A stretch of 48,763 nucleotides of DNA from Mycolicibacterium canariasense (GTDB lineage: Bacteria > Actinomycetota > Actinomycetes > Mycobacteriales > Mycobacteriaceae): NCBI RefSeq assembly GCF_002101555.1, contig NZ_LQOL01000002.1, forward strand, positions 1 to 48,763. Reading direction: 5' to 3'. Every line of letters begins with the position of its first letter. Within the stretch, counting starts at the first letter, position 1. Made by a program: the position numbers and the translations under genes. Shown here in pieces: positions 23,090-32,247 of the stretch. Below the pieces are notes generated by a model that was not told the origin of the DNA, ran no database searches, and worked only from the letters and a program-made list of their open reading frames with translations.

Positions 23090-23932
23090 GTGAGATTCGC
23101 TTTCAAGACATCCCCGCAGAACACGACATGGGCCGACATGCTGGCCATCTGGGAAGCTGCCGACGACATCGACGTCTTCGAATCCGGCTGGACCTTCGAC
23201 CACTTCTATCCGATCTTCTCCGACTCCTCGGGCCCCTGCCTGGAGGGCTGGACCACCCTGACCGCACTCGCCCAGGCCACCAAGCGGCTGCGCGTGGGCG
23301 TGCTGGTCACCGGTATCCACTACCGGCACCCCGCGGTGCTGGCCAACATGGCCGCCGCGCTGGACATCATCTCCAACGGCCGTCTCGAGCTCGGCATCGG
23401 CGCCGGCTGGAACGAGGAGGAGTCCGGCGCGTACGGGATCGAACTGGGCAGCATCAAGGAGCGCTTCGACCGCTTCGAGGAGGCCTGCGAGGTTCTCAAG
23501 GGCCTGCTCACCCAGGAGACCACCACCTTCGACGGCAAGTTCTACCAGCTCAAAGACGCACGCAACGAACCCAAGGGCCCGCAGCAGCCGCACCCGCCGT
23601 TCTGTATCGGCGGTAGCGGCGAGAAGCGCACCCTGCGCATCACGGCCAAGTACGCCGACCACTGGAACTTCGTCGGCGGTCCGCCGGAGGAGTTCGCCCG
23701 CAAACGCGACGTGCTCGCCGCGCACTGCGCCGATATCGGACGCGACCCCAAGGAGATCGCCCTGTCCGCACACGTGCGGCTCGGGGAGGATCGCGATTAC
23801 GCCAAGGTGGTCGCCGAGGCCGCCGCGCTCGGCGAGGAGGGCCTGGACCTGGCCATCATCTACCTGCCGCCGCCGTATGACACCGCGGTGCTCGAACCAT
23901 TGGCCGAGGCGATCCGGGACGCCAAACTCTGA
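23090..23932 (+). CDS. LLM-class F420-dependent oxidoreductase
   Basis: A 280-residue luciferase-like TIM barrel. WTFDHFYPIFSD, TKRLRVGVLVTGIHYRHPAVLA, GRLELGIGAGWNEEE and the GGSGEKRTL phosphate-binding loop are characteristic of mycobacterial F420-dependent family members. The substrate is unknown. GTG 23090 (reading VRFAFKTSPQNT) matches the usual N-terminus of close relatives. An ATG at 23057 gives 11 additional residues of no recognisable similarity. A very strong terminator follows, so it is probably monocistronic. Confidence 0.88.
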   Translation: MRFAFKTSPQNTTWADMLAIWEAADDIDVFESGWTFDHFYPIFSDSSGPCLEGWTTLTALAQATKRLRVGVLVTGIHYRHPAVLANMAAALDIISNGRLELGIGAGWNEEESGAYGIELGSIKERFDRFEEACEVLKGLLTQETTTFDGKFYQLKDARNEPKGPQQPHPPFCIGGSGEKRTLRITAKYADHWNFVGGPPEEFARKRDVLAAHCADIGRDPKEIALSAHVRLGEDRDYAKVVAEAAALGEEGLDLAIIYLPPPYDTAVLEPLAEAIRDAKL

Positions 23933-23937
23933 CCAGG

Positions 23938-23978
23938 GGCGGTTCCCGCAGGGGGCAGGTCACCCTGCGGGAACCGCC
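23938..23978 (+). terminator. Strong terminator after the LLM oxidoreductase gene
   Basis: GGCGGTTCCCGCAGGG (23938-23953) and its exact complement (23963-23978) form a perfect 16-bp stem with a 9-nt loop, beginning 6 bp after the stop codon. Confidence 0.85.
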
Positions 23979-24168
23979 GGTCCGGCGAGGGGCCCGGGTC
24001 CTCCTGAATACATCCTGTGCAGTCAGTGGCGATTCCGTACGGTGAAACGCCAGTTTGGTGGTCACCGATTTTCGCACTGCCACCGAAACCTGGCGAATAT
24101 CGGTGGGCGCGCCGGCACCACCAGCAGCTGATCGCAGAGCCGGGTCCCGGTTACGCCATCCTTATCTC

Positions 24169-25068
24169 ATGGATCTTCGCAGCCTGGAGTACTTCGTCGC
24201 GGTCGCCGACGAGCGATCGTTCACCCGTGCGGCGCAGCGGTGCCACGTCACGCAGCCGACGATCAGCGGCCAGATCACCGCGCTGGAACGGGAGCTCGGC
24301 GAACCCTTGTTCGACCGTGCCGCGCGGACCATGTCGCTCACCGACGGAGGTGAGATTCTCCTGCCGTACGCCCGCCAGTGCTTGGCTGCCGCCGAGAACG
24401 CCAAGGCTGAGTTCTCGGCCCGGGCCGGCCTGCTGCGGGGCGAGTTTCGGTTCGGCACCGGCGGCGGCGTGGAGAACACCTCGATTCCGATGCTGCTGGG
24501 CGCGCTGAGGAAGGCCCATCCCGGCATCGACGTGCACCTGACGGAGGCAACGAGTGCACCACTGTTGGAGATGGTGGCCGAAGGGCGCCTGCACGCCGCC
24601 GTGATCGCCCGCCCACATGCAGCCCTACCGACGGCGATCGCAAGTGCGCCGATGTTCTCGGGTCGGCTGGTGGCGGTGTTCGATCCGTCCGCGTTCACTT
24701 TCGACGGACCCATCGGGATCACTGCACTGGCCGGCCGGCCGGTGATCACCTACCCGAGTTCGAGCGCGCTGCGATCACGTCTGGACGCGGTGATCGCCGA
24801 AAGCGGAGCCGACATCACCGTCAACTACGTCGCCAACGACGTTCGGCTCCAGCTCGCGTTCGCCCGTCAGGCGGTCGGCATCGCGATCTGCGCCGATTCG
24901 GATCCTGCCTTACAAGATTGCCCCGACCTGGCGGTCCGAGCGCTGGCACCACCGGTGACCTTCGACAAAATCCTGGTGTGGCGCAACGACATCGCGCCCA
25001 GCGCGGCCACCCGGGCATTCTTCGCTATCTGGAAGGAAGTCAGTGCCGCGGCCCGCGAATCGGCTTGA
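24169..25068 (+). CDS. LysR-family transcriptional regulator
   Basis: A 299-residue regulator. The winged helix-turn-helix is at residues 1-60: MDLRSLEYFVAVADERSFTRAA, then CHVTQPTISGQI and LERELGEPLFDR. The effector domain follows from about residue 90 with AHPGIDVHLTEATSAPLLEMVAEG. ATG 24169 is the canonical LysR start; longer open frame upstream is not family-like. It converges on the perhydrolase operon, with 8 bp between stop codons. The effector and target are unknown; the neighbouring hydrolase genes are candidates. Confidence 0.9.
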   Translation: MDLRSLEYFVAVADERSFTRAAQRCHVTQPTISGQITALERELGEPLFDRAARTMSLTDGGEILLPYARQCLAAAENAKAEFSARAGLLRGEFRFGTGGGVENTSIPMLLGALRKAHPGIDVHLTEATSAPLLEMVAEGRLHAAVIARPHAALPTAIASAPMFSGRLVAVFDPSAFTFDGPIGITALAGRPVITYPSSSALRSRLDAVIAESGADITVNYVANDVRLQLAFARQAVGIAICADSDPALQDCPDLAVRALAPPVTFDKILVWRNDIAPSAATRAFFAIWKEVSAAARESA

Positions 25069-25076
25069 GCTGCCCC

Positions 25077-25901
25077 TCAGGACCGGATGAAGGCCAACAG
25101 GTCGGCGTTGATCGTCTCGGCGTGGGTCGTGGGCATTCCGTGCGGAAATCCCGGGTAGGTCTTCAGGGTTCCGTTGGGCAGCAACGCGGCCGACAGCGGT
25201 CCCGCATCGGCGTAGGGCACGATCTGGTCGTCGTCGCCATGCATCACCAGGACCGGGATCTGGATCCGCTTGAGGTCTTCGGTGAAGTCGGTCTGCGAAA
25301 ACGCCACCACACCGTCGTAGTGGGCTTTCGCCCCGCCCATCATGCCTTGGCGCCACCAGTTCGCGACGACGGCTTCGGAGAACTGCGCTCCCTCGCGGTT
25401 GAATCCGTAGAACGGGCCGGCCGCGACCTCCCGGTAGAACTCGGAACGACGGGTCGCGACCTGCACCTGAAAGTCGTCGAACACCGACTTGGGCAGGCCG
25501 CCGGGATTGTCATCGGTCTGCACCATCAGGGGCGGCACAGCGGCGATCAGCGCGGCTTTGGCGGCGCGGCTCTCGCCGTGGCGCGCCAGATACCGGACCA
25601 CTTCCCCGCCCCCGGTGGAGTGCCCGACATGCACCGCATCACGCAGATCGAGGTGAGCGACCACCGCGGCAAGGTCGTCGGCGTAGTGATCCATATCGTG
25701 ACCGTCGGCCACTTGCGCCGAGCGGCCGTGCCCGCGTCGGTCATGGGCCACCACCCGGTAGCCGTGATCGACGAAGAACATCAGCTGGGCGTCCCAGTCG
25801 TCGGCGGACAGCGGCCAGCCGTGGCTGAAGACGATGGGCTGTCCCGAACCCCAGTCCTTGTAGTAGATCTCAACGCCGTCATCGGTGGTGATCGTCGGCA
25901 T
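25077..25901 (-). CDS. Alpha/beta hydrolase, cofactor-free haloperoxidase/perhydrolase type
   Basis: A 274-residue enzyme. The nucleophile is S95 in GHSTGGG, the acid is in HGDDDQIVP and the His in [25 protein letters not shown] and HDRRGHGRS are the oxyanion and flanking blocks of the non-heme chloroperoxidase (perhydrolase) subfamily, which forms peracids from carboxylic acids and H2O2 or acts as an esterase. ATG 25901 has GAGGAAGGG just upstream, so it is preferred over the ATG at 25928. The start overlaps the end of the flavin reductase gene by 23 bp, placing it last in a four-gene operon. Confidence 0.88.
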   Translation of the reverse strand: MPTITTDDGVEIYYKDWGSGQPIVFSHGWPLSADDWDAQLMFFVDHGYRVVAHDRRGHGRSAQVADGHDMDHYADDLAAVVAHLDLRDAVHVGHSTGGGEVVRYLARHGESRAAKAALIAAVPPLMVQTDDNPGGLPKSVFDDFQVQVATRRSEFYREVAAGPFYGFNREGAQFSEAVVANWWRQGMMGGAKAHYDGVVAFSQTDFTEDLKRIQIPVLVMHGDDDQIVPYADAGPLSAALLPNGTLKTYPGFPHGMPTTHAETINADLLAFIRS

Positions 25902-26547
25902 GGCGCCCTTCCTCGTTGGCTCGGTCATCAGGTCTGGTCATGTTAAACATCGCCTCGGGAGTGACGGCGGCGTAGGCGGCCGGCCCACCGGCGCGCAAGA
26001 TCGGTGCGGCCGCGGCGGTGTCATAGACCCCGTTCACCAGTAGCCTGCGCTCGATATGGACCGCGACCACCTGTCCGACCACCAGCCAGCTCGCCGAGTC
26101 CTGCCCGTCGATATCGGTCAGGCGGATCAGCTGGGTCAGTCTGCATTCGAAATTGACCGGGCTCTCGCCCACCCGGGGAGCCCCGATGAGTCGGCTGGGC
26201 TCGGGTGTCAAACCACTGCAGGCGAATTCGTCCTCGACGGTCGGCAGCGAAGCCGATGTCAGGTTCATCGCCTCGGCCAGCGGGCGAGTCGCCAGGTTCC
26301 AGACGAACTCACCGGTTGCCGCGACATTGGCCACCGTGTCCTTCCACCCGATCGAGGAGAACCCGACGAGCGGCGGGGTGTAGCTGAAGGCGTTGAAGAA
26401 GCTGTAGGGGGCCAGGTTGGCGACGCCTTCGATACTGCGGGTGGAGATCCAGCCGATCGGGCGCGGCCCGACGATGGCGTTGAACGGATCGTGCGCAAGG
26501 CCGTGTCCGTCCGCGGTTCGGTAGAAATGGCTGTCACCGGAAACCAT
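25879..26547 (-). CDS. Flavin reductase-like / flavoprotein FMN-binding protein
   Basis: A 222-residue protein of the flavin reductase-like (DIM6/NTAB) family. [30 protein letters not shown], then FNLATR-like [15 protein letters not shown] and [10 protein letters not shown], are typical of family members that bind FMN. These either reduce free flavin with NAD(P)H for a monooxygenase or act as oxidoreductases themselves. Start ATG 26547 shares its A with the TGA of the upstream hydrolase gene; the additional open frame to 26739 is antisense shadow. No partner monooxygenase is adjacent. Confidence 0.85.
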   Translation of the reverse strand: MVSGDSHFYRTADGHGLAHDPFNAIVGPRPIGWISTRSIEGVANLAPYSFFNAFSYTPPLVGFSSIGWKDTVANVAATGEFVWNLATRPLAEAMNLTSASLPTVEDEFACSGLTPEPSRLIGAPRVGESPVNFECRLTQLIRLTDIDGQDSASWLVVGQVVAVHIERRLLVNGVYDTAAAAPILRAGGPAAYAAVTPEAMFNMTRPDDRANEEGRHADDHHR

Positions 26548-27263
26548 CAGACGGTGACCGCTACGAGCGCCCCACCGATGAACGCGGCGATCTCCTCGGG
26601 GTGGGACAGCATGACCAGGTGCGACGAATCGATCTCGGTTATGGTCGCCCCGGCTCGTTGATAGCCGAAGCGTTGCACCTCGGGGTTGATCGCGTGGTCG
26701 TCGGCGGCGACGACCGCCCAGGCTGGCTTGGATTGCCACGCGGCGACCGGTGCGGCCTCGACGAATGCGGCGGCGGCCAACGGTCGCTGCGAAACAGCAA
26801 GTGTTGCAATGACATCGGCGTCGACATCGGCACCGATCACCGGCCCGAAGCGCTCCGGCACCACCGTGACGTCGACACGGGCTTCGCCGGCCACCGATGC
26901 GGGCACGTCGGTCTGCACCAACGCGGCGGGCAGCTCTGAATCCGGGAACCCGCCCTGCAGTTCGGCCAGGCTCTCGCCTTCGTCTAGGGCGTAGCCGGCC
27001 AGGTACACCAGTCCCACGACGTTGTCGGCGGCACCGGCCACCGTGATGACGGCACCGCCGTAGGAATGACCCACCAGCAGGACGGGACCGTCGATCCGCT
27101 CGACGACGAATCGGATCTCACGCGCGTCGCCCAGCAGGCTGCGATTCGGCACCGCGGGTGCCAGCACCGGAATGCCCTCGTCCAGCAGCAGTTTGGTGAC
27201 CGGCGCGTAGGTGGACGCGTCGGCGAACGCGCCGTGGACCAGGACGACAGTGGGTCGGGACAT
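26547..27263 (-). CDS. Alpha/beta hydrolase, EstC/salicylate-binding-protein type
   Basis: A 238-residue hydrolase. VLVHGAFADAS carries the oxyanion region, GHSYGGAV the nucleophile Ser, AADDHAINP the acid and DSSHLVMLSHPEE the catalytic His. The subfamily includes pyrethroid and methyl-ester hydrolases. Substrate unknown. The protein is cytoplasmic with no signal peptide. It lies between the MaoC-like gene (35 bp upstream) and the flavin reductase gene (stop/start overlap). Confidence 0.87.
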   Translation of the reverse strand: MSRPTVVLVHGAFADASTYAPVTKLLLDEGIPVLAPAVPNRSLLGDAREIRFVVERIDGPVLLVGHSYGGAVITVAGAADNVVGLVYLAGYALDEGESLAELQGGFPDSELPAALVQTDVPASVAGEARVDVTVVPERFGPVIGADVDADVIATLAVSQRPLAAAAFVEAAPVAAWQSKPAWAVVAADDHAINPEVQRFGYQRAGATITEIDSSHLVMLSHPEEIAAFIGGALVAVTV

Positions 27264-27298
27264 GGATGTTGCGCTCCTCGGTCGGAAGATGATGTGCG

Positions 27299-27772
27299 TC
27301 AGCGCCGCAGCAAGTAGGTGTGCTGACCGTCGAGCACCAGTTCCCCGCGCTGGTTGTGCACGGTCGCTGCGGTGGTCACGCGGCCGAGTTCGCCGGCATC
27401 GGACAACGCGACGATCTCCAACTGCGGGTACAGCGTGTCACCGGCGTGCACTTCACCCAGGAAGCGGCAGGACACGCTTTCGAAGCTGACGAACACCTCA
27501 CCGATGACGTGCGGGAAGAGGGTGGCCCCGGGCGCCGTGCACGCCAGCACCTGCAGACCGTGCACCACCGGGGCGACGTGACCGTGTGCCCGCGCCCACT
27601 CGACGTCGTAGTGCACGGGATGGTTGTCGGCCGAGACGGCCTGAAAGGCCGAGGCATGCGCGTCCGTGACGGTCCTGCTCGGCGCACGAAAGATCTCGCC
27701 GACCTCGAGCTGGTCGAATGTCCTGGGCGTGACCAGGGTGAAGTCATCGGCCGAGAATCCGGATTGCGGCAC
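27299..27772 (-). CDS. MaoC-like hotdog dehydratase
   Basis: A 157-residue hotdog-fold protein. The catalytic Asp/His dyad of the R-hydratase motif appears as SADNHPVHYD, followed by VVHGLQVLA and FESVSCRFLGEVHAGDTL. Family members hydrate enoyl-CoA or dehydrate hydroxyacyl-CoA. GTG 27772 follows GGGAG by 7 bp and gives a normal N-terminus; an upstream ATG at 27838 would add 22 arginine-rich residues. It is the first gene of a likely operon 27772 to 25077. Confidence 0.8.
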   Translation of the reverse strand: MPQSGFSADDFTLVTPRTFDQLEVGEIFRAPSRTVTDAHASAFQAVSADNHPVHYDVEWARAHGHVAPVVHGLQVLACTAPGATLFPHVIGEVFVSFESVSCRFLGEVHAGDTLYPQLEIVALSDAGELGRVTTAATVHNQRGELVLDGQHTYLLRR

Positions 27773-27900
27773 CCAATGTCTCCCTTGGACGACTCTTCGA
27801 GCCGGTCCGCGCTGACCCGCTGTCGATGACGCGATCAACGCTGCCCAACCCCGCCGGAGTTGTCCAATCGGAAAAAGTGCAGGGCACCATAGGGATTGCC

Positions 27901-27918
27901 GATCACCGATTGGTGATC
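27901..27918. promoter_or_regulatory. Palindrome in the gap between two minus-strand operons
   Basis: GATCACC (27901-27907) and GGTGATC (27912-27918) are perfect arms around GATT. It lies 130 bp upstream of the MaoC-like gene and 76 bp downstream of the CMD gene. It could be an operator for the MaoC operon or a weak terminator. There is no T-run after it. Confidence 0.4.
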
Positions 27919-27993
27919 AACAGCCGGTCAGCGGCTCTCGATCCTCGGCCGACCGCTCGAAGTTCGCTGTGTCCATAGCACGGATCCGGTGCG

Positions 27994-28770
27994 TCACTGG
28001 TCCAGGTCGAACCCCGCCGCGCGGGCTTCTTCGACAAGAATCGGCCCGGCGGTCGTCGCCGCATGGATGCCGATGACGCTGGCGATCTCCATCACCTCGA
28101 GGATCTCGCCCGCAGTGGCGCCGTACCCGACGGCGTTTTCGATGTGCAGTTTGAGACCCGGCACGTAGAGATGGGTGGCGGCGGTGTCGAAAGCGATGTA
28201 GACCAGTTCCTTGACCTTCGGCGACAGTGTGCCGGTTTTCCAGGGAACGCTCGAGAAGTTCGTGTACGCCTCGAACAGGTCGGGGTCGAGTTCGAGCATC
28301 TCGTCCCAGAAGGCATGCCAGTACCCACGATTCTCGGTGAACTCCGCCTTGATCCGCTCCTGGTTCGCGTCCAAGGGCGCTGGGCCGGTACGCAGTCCCT
28401 TCTCGACGAGCACCTGTACCAAGATCGGCACCCCGATGTTCATCGCGTGGATGCCGAGCGTGGAGGTCAGTTCCAGCACCTCCATGATCTCGCTCGGCGT
28501 CGCGCCGGCGGCGAATGCCGCCTTGATGTGCTGGCGTACACCGGGTGCGTACATGTGGGTGGCCGCGGCGTCGACCGCGATGAACATGAATTCTTTGGTC
28601 TTGTCGTCGAGGTGGTTGTGCCCATCGCGCCAGGGCACCGACGAGAAGGCCGCGTAGGCCTCCAGGAAGTCCGGGTCGAGCTGCAGGATCGCGTCCCACG
28701 ATTCACCCCATGTGCCGCGCACACGGACGAAGTCGTCCTTGACCTGCTGCTGGCGTGTCGTCATCGTCAT
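27994..28770 (-). CDS. Double carboxymuconolactone decarboxylase (CMD)-domain protein
   Basis: A 258-residue protein with two CMD-like repeats, each containing D-P-D-x-x-E-A-Y, F-S-S-V-P-W, and a later KEFMFIAVDAAATHMY or KELVYIAFDTAATHLY helix plus GATPSEIMEVLE or GATAGEILEVME. There is no CxxC pair, so an AhpD-type peroxidase is unlikely. The family holds 4-carboxymuconolactone decarboxylases and many proteins of unknown reaction. ATG 28770 overlaps the preceding stop (ATGA) and has AAGGAGAG upstream. Last gene of the eight-gene operon. Confidence 0.85.
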   Translation of the reverse strand: MTMTTRQQQVKDDFVRVRGTWGESWDAILQLDPDFLEAYAAFSSVPWRDGHNHLDDKTKEFMFIAVDAAATHMYAPGVRQHIKAAFAAGATPSEIMEVLELTSTLGIHAMNIGVPILVQVLVEKGLRTGPAPLDANQERIKAEFTENRGYWHAFWDEMLELDPDLFEAYTNFSSVPWKTGTLSPKVKELVYIAFDTAATHLYVPGLKLHIENAVGYGATAGEILEVMEIASVIGIHAATTAGPILVEEARAAGFDLDQ

Positions 28771-29702
28771 GCCGTCTCTCCTTCTGTCCGTGCGGTATTC
28801 GCGTCGCTCGGTGGTAGCGCCGTCGAAGCGATCCATCGCGCCACCTCGGTGTGGTCAGCGGTCGCCGCCAGATCGTCGGCCGCGTGACTCCACAGTTCGA
28901 CGGCCTCGTCCCCGAGGACCGGCTCGACGCCGACCGCGCGAGCCAGCGCGGTCGCGATCTTCATGTCCTTGAGCATCAATCGCAGTCCGAAACCGGAGTC
29001 ATAGCTGCCCGGCAGGATGAAGTTGGGCCACTTGTTGTCGGTGGAACCGCTGCGTCCGCTGGACCCGTTGAATACCGACAGCATCACCTCGGGGTCCAGC
29101 CCGAACCGCTGGCCGGCGACCATGGCCTCGCTCGTCACCCAGAGATGGGTCGCCGACATCAGGTTGTTGAGCGCCTTGACTGCGTGGCCGGCACCGACGT
29201 CGCCGGCCCGGACCGGCCTGCCGAGCAGCTTGAGTACCGGTTCGACGCGGTCGACGATCTCGGTGTCGCCGCCCACCATGATCGTCAGCTTGCCGGTCTG
29301 TGCACCCCGCACACCGCCCGAGACGGGGGCGTCGACGAGGTGCACACCGCGCTGTGCCAACTCGGCGGCGAGTTGTCGTGTCCGCACCGGTTCCGACGAG
29401 CTCATGTCGATCACGATGCGCCCGGGCGTCAGTGCGCTGACCACGGCGTCGTCGCGCAGCACGGCGGTGACGACGGTGGAGTCCGGCAGCATCAGCACGA
29501 CGACGTCGGCGGCCGCGGCCTCACCGGCCGACCGCACGGCGGTGCCCCCGGCGCCGGCCAACTGGGCGAGCGCCTCTGGCGAGAGGTCGTAGCCGAGCAC
29601 CCGGTGCCCGCCCTCGGCCAACAGGCGCGCCATCGGACTGCCCATCCGCCCGAGCCCGATGAACCCTATGGTCGGCGTCGGCGCGGCGGCCACCTCAGAC
29701 AT
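28767..29702 (-). CDS. NAD(P)-dependent beta-hydroxyacid dehydrogenase (HIBADH family), copy 1
   Basis: A 311-residue protein. The Rossmann motif GFIGLGRMGSPMA lies at residues 13-25, the substrate loop DAPVSGGVRGAQTGKL in the middle, and the catalytic Lys in GAGHAVKALNN. Family enzymes oxidise 3-hydroxyisobutyrate, tartronate semialdehyde or related beta-hydroxyacids. About 40% of residues look shared with the second copy at 30491 by eye. It overlaps its neighbours by 8 bp and 4 bp. Confidence 0.88.
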   Translation of the reverse strand: MSEVAAAPTPTIGFIGLGRMGSPMARLLAEGGHRVLGYDLSPEALAQLAGAGGTAVRSAGEAAAADVVVLMLPDSTVVTAVLRDDAVVSALTPGRIVIDMSSSEPVRTRQLAAELAQRGVHLVDAPVSGGVRGAQTGKLTIMVGGDTEIVDRVEPVLKLLGRPVRAGDVGAGHAVKALNNLMSATHLWVTSEAMVAGQRFGLDPEVMLSVFNGSSGRSGSTDNKWPNFILPGSYDSGFGLRLMLKDMKIATALARAVGVEPVLGDEAVELWSHAADDLAATADHTEVARWIASTALPPSDANTARTEGETA

Positions 29703-30093
29703 CGATGTCCATCTCCTTGAGCACCCGCTCGGCCACCCGGAAGGATTCCAGCGCCGCCGGCACGCCGACGTAGATGGCGGACTGGATGAGCACCTCCTGG
29801 ATCTGGGCGGGTGTCACCCCGTTGTTGATCGCTCCCCTGACGTGCACGCCGAGTTCGTGCATCCGATTGAGCGCAGTCAACATCGCGAGGTTGAGCATGG
29901 ACCGTGTCTTGCGGTCGATGCCGTCACGCGACCAGACCTCGCCCCAGCAGTACTCGGTGACCAATTCCTGGATGGGCCGGGAGAATTCGCTGACCGCGTC
30001 GAGTGACTTCTGCACGTGGGCGTGCCCTAGTACGTTCTTGCGGATCTCAATGCCGCGTTCGTAGCTCTGGCCGTGTGTGCCGTCGGTGGTCAT
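29695..30093 (-). CDS. 4-Carboxymuconolactone decarboxylase-like protein (PcaC-type)
   Basis: A 132-residue single-domain CMD protein. The block SRDGIDRKTRSMLNLAMLTAL, followed by ELGVHVRGAINNGVTPAQIQEVL and SAIYVGVPAALESF, is the PcaC-type pattern. PcaC decarboxylates gamma-carboxymuconolactone in the beta-ketoadipate pathway, but no other pca gene is present here, so another lactone or acid may be the substrate. Start overlaps the cupin stop by 4 bp. Confidence 0.87.
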   Translation of the reverse strand: MTTDGTHGQSYERGIEIRKNVLGHAHVQKSLDAVSEFSRPIQELVTEYCWGEVWSRDGIDRKTRSMLNLAMLTALNRMHELGVHVRGAINNGVTPAQIQEVLIQSAIYVGVPAALESFRVAERVLKEMDIDV

Positions 30094-30494
30094 GGCGCGT
30101 TCTCCTCGCTGGTGGGTGCTGCGTATTCCTCCTCGGTGACCGGGACCTCCCAGGCCGTGACGCCCAGCGAGATCGCGGTGTGCACCATGAAGCTGTCCGG
30201 GGCCGCGCCGTGCCAGTGCCGCTCGCCGGGCGCCGCCCAGACGGTGTCGCCGGCCCTCAGCACGTGCACCGGGCCGCCGTCGGCCTGGATGAGGCCGCGG
30301 CCGGCGAGCACCTGCAGGATCTGGCCCCGTTCATGGGAGTGCCAGTGGGTCCGGGCACCGGGCGTGAAGTCGACGGTGTTGATGGTCACGCCGTCGGTGG
30401 CGGGCATGGTGACGTACGGGTATGCCGCACCGGTGAATTGGGAGCCGGGTTTGCCGGCGGTGCCGGCCTGGGCTCGTGGCGAGGTGATGATCAT
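30090..30494 (-). CDS. Cupin-domain protein
   Basis: A 134-residue single cupin. The first metal motif is THWHSHERGQILQVLAG (two His, then Glu-like position and later His), and the second GDTVWAAPGERHWHGA. Small cupins of this form are often encoded beside CMD proteins, and may be isomerases, dioxygenases or lactone-handling enzymes. No reaction can be named. Both ends overlap neighbouring genes by ATGA. Confidence 0.85.
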   Translation of the reverse strand: MIITSPRAQAGTAGKPGSQFTGAAYPYVTMPATDGVTINTVDFTPGARTHWHSHERGQILQVLAGRGLIQADGGPVHVLRAGDTVWAAPGERHWHGAAPDSFMVHTAISLGVTAWEVPVTEEEYAAPTSEENAP

Positions 30495-31405
30495 GACGCG
30501 TCTCCCTTCGGGTCGTGGAGGCGGATGCCGCCGGAGATGTCGCCGATCGCGTCGACGACGGTGTTGCTGATCGCATCGGCGTAGCCGAGTTGGCGGGCGA
30601 GGCCGAACGCGGCCACCGGCCCGGGAGCGTTGAGACTGGCCACCCCGAGTGCCGCGACGAGGTCGAGATACAGCGCGACGTCCTTGAGCATCAACGTGTT
30701 GGTCAGCCCGCCCTTGAGATAGTCGCCCTCGATGATCTTGGGGAAGCGGTTGAGGCTGGCGAAGCTCACCCCAGAACTGGCGTTGATGACGTCGAGCACC
30801 GTCGCCAGGTCGAGGTCGGCCTTCTTCGCCGCCACCATGACCTCCGCGGTGGCCGAGAGGGTTACGGCGTTGAGGAAGTTGTTGAGCAGCTTCACCGTGT
30901 GGCCGGCGCCGCTGGCACCGCAGTGGAAGATCTTCGCGGCGAAGTGGTCGAGCACCGGCCGGGCGCGCTCGGCCGCGGCGGCATCTCCGCCCACCATCAG
31001 CGTGAGCGTGCCCTTCTCGGCGGCTGCCGCGCCCCCGGAGATGCCCGCGTCGAGGTATTCCGCGCCACGCGAGGCGATGTCGGCCGCGATGCGCCGCGTC
31101 GATGCCGGCGCCGAGGTGGACAGGTCGACGATCACCTGCCCGGGCCGCACCGCGGCGAGGAAGGCGGGGTCTGCGTACACGACGGCCTCGACGACGGTGC
31201 TGTCCGGCAGCGACAGCAGTACCACGTCACATGCCTCGACCACCGACGCCGCCGTGGGTGCAGCGGTGGCGCCGACCTCTTCGGCCGCGCCCTGCCGCAT
31301 GTCGAAGCCGAGCACCTGCACGCCGGCGCGGACGATGCACGCCGTCATGCGACCGCCCATGTTGCCCAGCCCGATGAAACCGACCGTTGGTGGCTTCGCC
31401 GTCAT
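30491..31405 (-). CDS. NAD(P)-dependent beta-hydroxyacid dehydrogenase (HIBADH family), copy 2
   Basis: A 304-residue protein with GFIGLGNMGGRM at residues 9-20, DAGISGGAAAAEKGTLTLMVGGD as the substrate region and catalytic Lys in GAGHTVKLLNN. It is a paralogue of the gene at 28767. Two different beta-hydroxyacid dehydrogenases in one operon suggest two oxidation steps or two stereoisomers. ATG 31405 overlaps the SDR stop (ATGA); open frame further upstream is shadow of the SDR gene. Confidence 0.88.
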   Translation of the reverse strand: MTAKPPTVGFIGLGNMGGRMTACIVRAGVQVLGFDMRQGAAEEVGATAAPTAASVVEACDVVLLSLPDSTVVEAVVYADPAFLAAVRPGQVIVDLSTSAPASTRRIAADIASRGAEYLDAGISGGAAAAEKGTLTLMVGGDAAAAERARPVLDHFAAKIFHCGASGAGHTVKLLNNFLNAVTLSATAEVMVAAKKADLDLATVLDVINASSGVSFASLNRFPKIIEGDYLKGGLTNTLMLKDVALYLDLVAALGVASLNAPGPVAAFGLARQLGYADAISNTVVDAIGDISGGIRLHDPKGDAS

Positions 31406-32247
31406 CGGCGCCACTCCTTCCCGTAGAGGGCGTCGTCGACCGCGCCCGTGTCCCACGCTCCGGCGCCGCCGGAGGGCCGCACCGTGTTCACGATCGACGC
31501 GCCGCCGTCGACGGCGAGGATCTCCCCCGTCATGTACGCCGCGTCGTCGCTGAGCACGAAGGCGACGGCCCCGGCGATCTCGGCCGCGGTGCCCGCCCGG
31601 CGCAACGGCGTCGTCGAGGCGCGCCGCACCATGTCGTTCTTGCCACCCGACGCGGACGCGGCCGCCGCGAACAACTCGGTCGGCACGATGCCGGGTGCGA
31701 CGCCGTTGACGCGGATGCCCAGGGGCCCGCCGTAGACGGCCGCCGCGTGCACCAGTCCCACGACCGCATGTTTGGACGTCTGGTACGGCAGCAGATCCGC
31801 CGCACCGGTGTGTCCGGCGATGGAGGCGGTGACCGCGATCGACCCGCGCGTGCCTTGCCGGCGGTAGCAGCGGAATGCGGCGCGCAGGCCGAGGAACTGG
31901 CCGCGCACGTTGACCGCCATCACCCGTTCGAAGTCGTCGACCGTCAGGTCGGGGAGCTCGGCGAAGCTGCCGAAGATGCCGGCGTTGAGGTGGTGCAGGT
32001 CGATCCGGCCGAACGCGTCGACCCCCGCGGCGACATAGGCCTCCACGTTCGCCTCCTCGGCGATGTCCGCGCGCACGCCGATGGACTCGGTGGGCAGCGT
32101 CGCGGCCAGTGCTTCGACGGCATCGCCGTTGATGTCGACGGCGATGACATGGGCGCCGTCCTCGGCCAATCGTTGCGCCGAAGCGCGCCCGAGGCCGGAC
32201 GCCGCCCCGGTGACCACGGCTACGAGTCCGGCGAACCGGCCCGTCAT
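31402..32247 (-). CDS. Short-chain dehydrogenase/reductase (SDR), copy 1
   Basis: A 281-residue classical SDR. The cofactor motif is TGAASGLG at residues 14-21, the NAG motif is HLNAGIFG, and the catalytic pair is Y-x3-K in LPYQTSKHA with Ser in TASIAG. The end MTGEILAVDGG is normal, then about 30 additional residues follow. It probably oxidises an alcohol or reduces a ketone in the operon's pathway. Overlaps both neighbours by ATGA. Confidence 0.88.
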   Translation of the reverse strand: MTGRFAGLVAVVTGAASGLGRASAQRLAEDGAHVIAVDINGDAVEALAATLPTESIGVRADIAEEANVEAYVAAGVDAFGRIDLHHLNAGIFGSFAELPDLTVDDFERVMAVNVRGQFLGLRAAFRCYRRQGTRGSIAVTASIAGHTGAADLLPYQTSKHAVVGLVHAAAVYGGPLGIRVNGVAPGIVPTELFAAAASASGGKNDMVRRASTTPLRRAGTAAEIAGAVAFVLSDDAAYMTGEILAVDGGASIVNTVRPSGGAGAWDTGAVDDALYGKEWRR

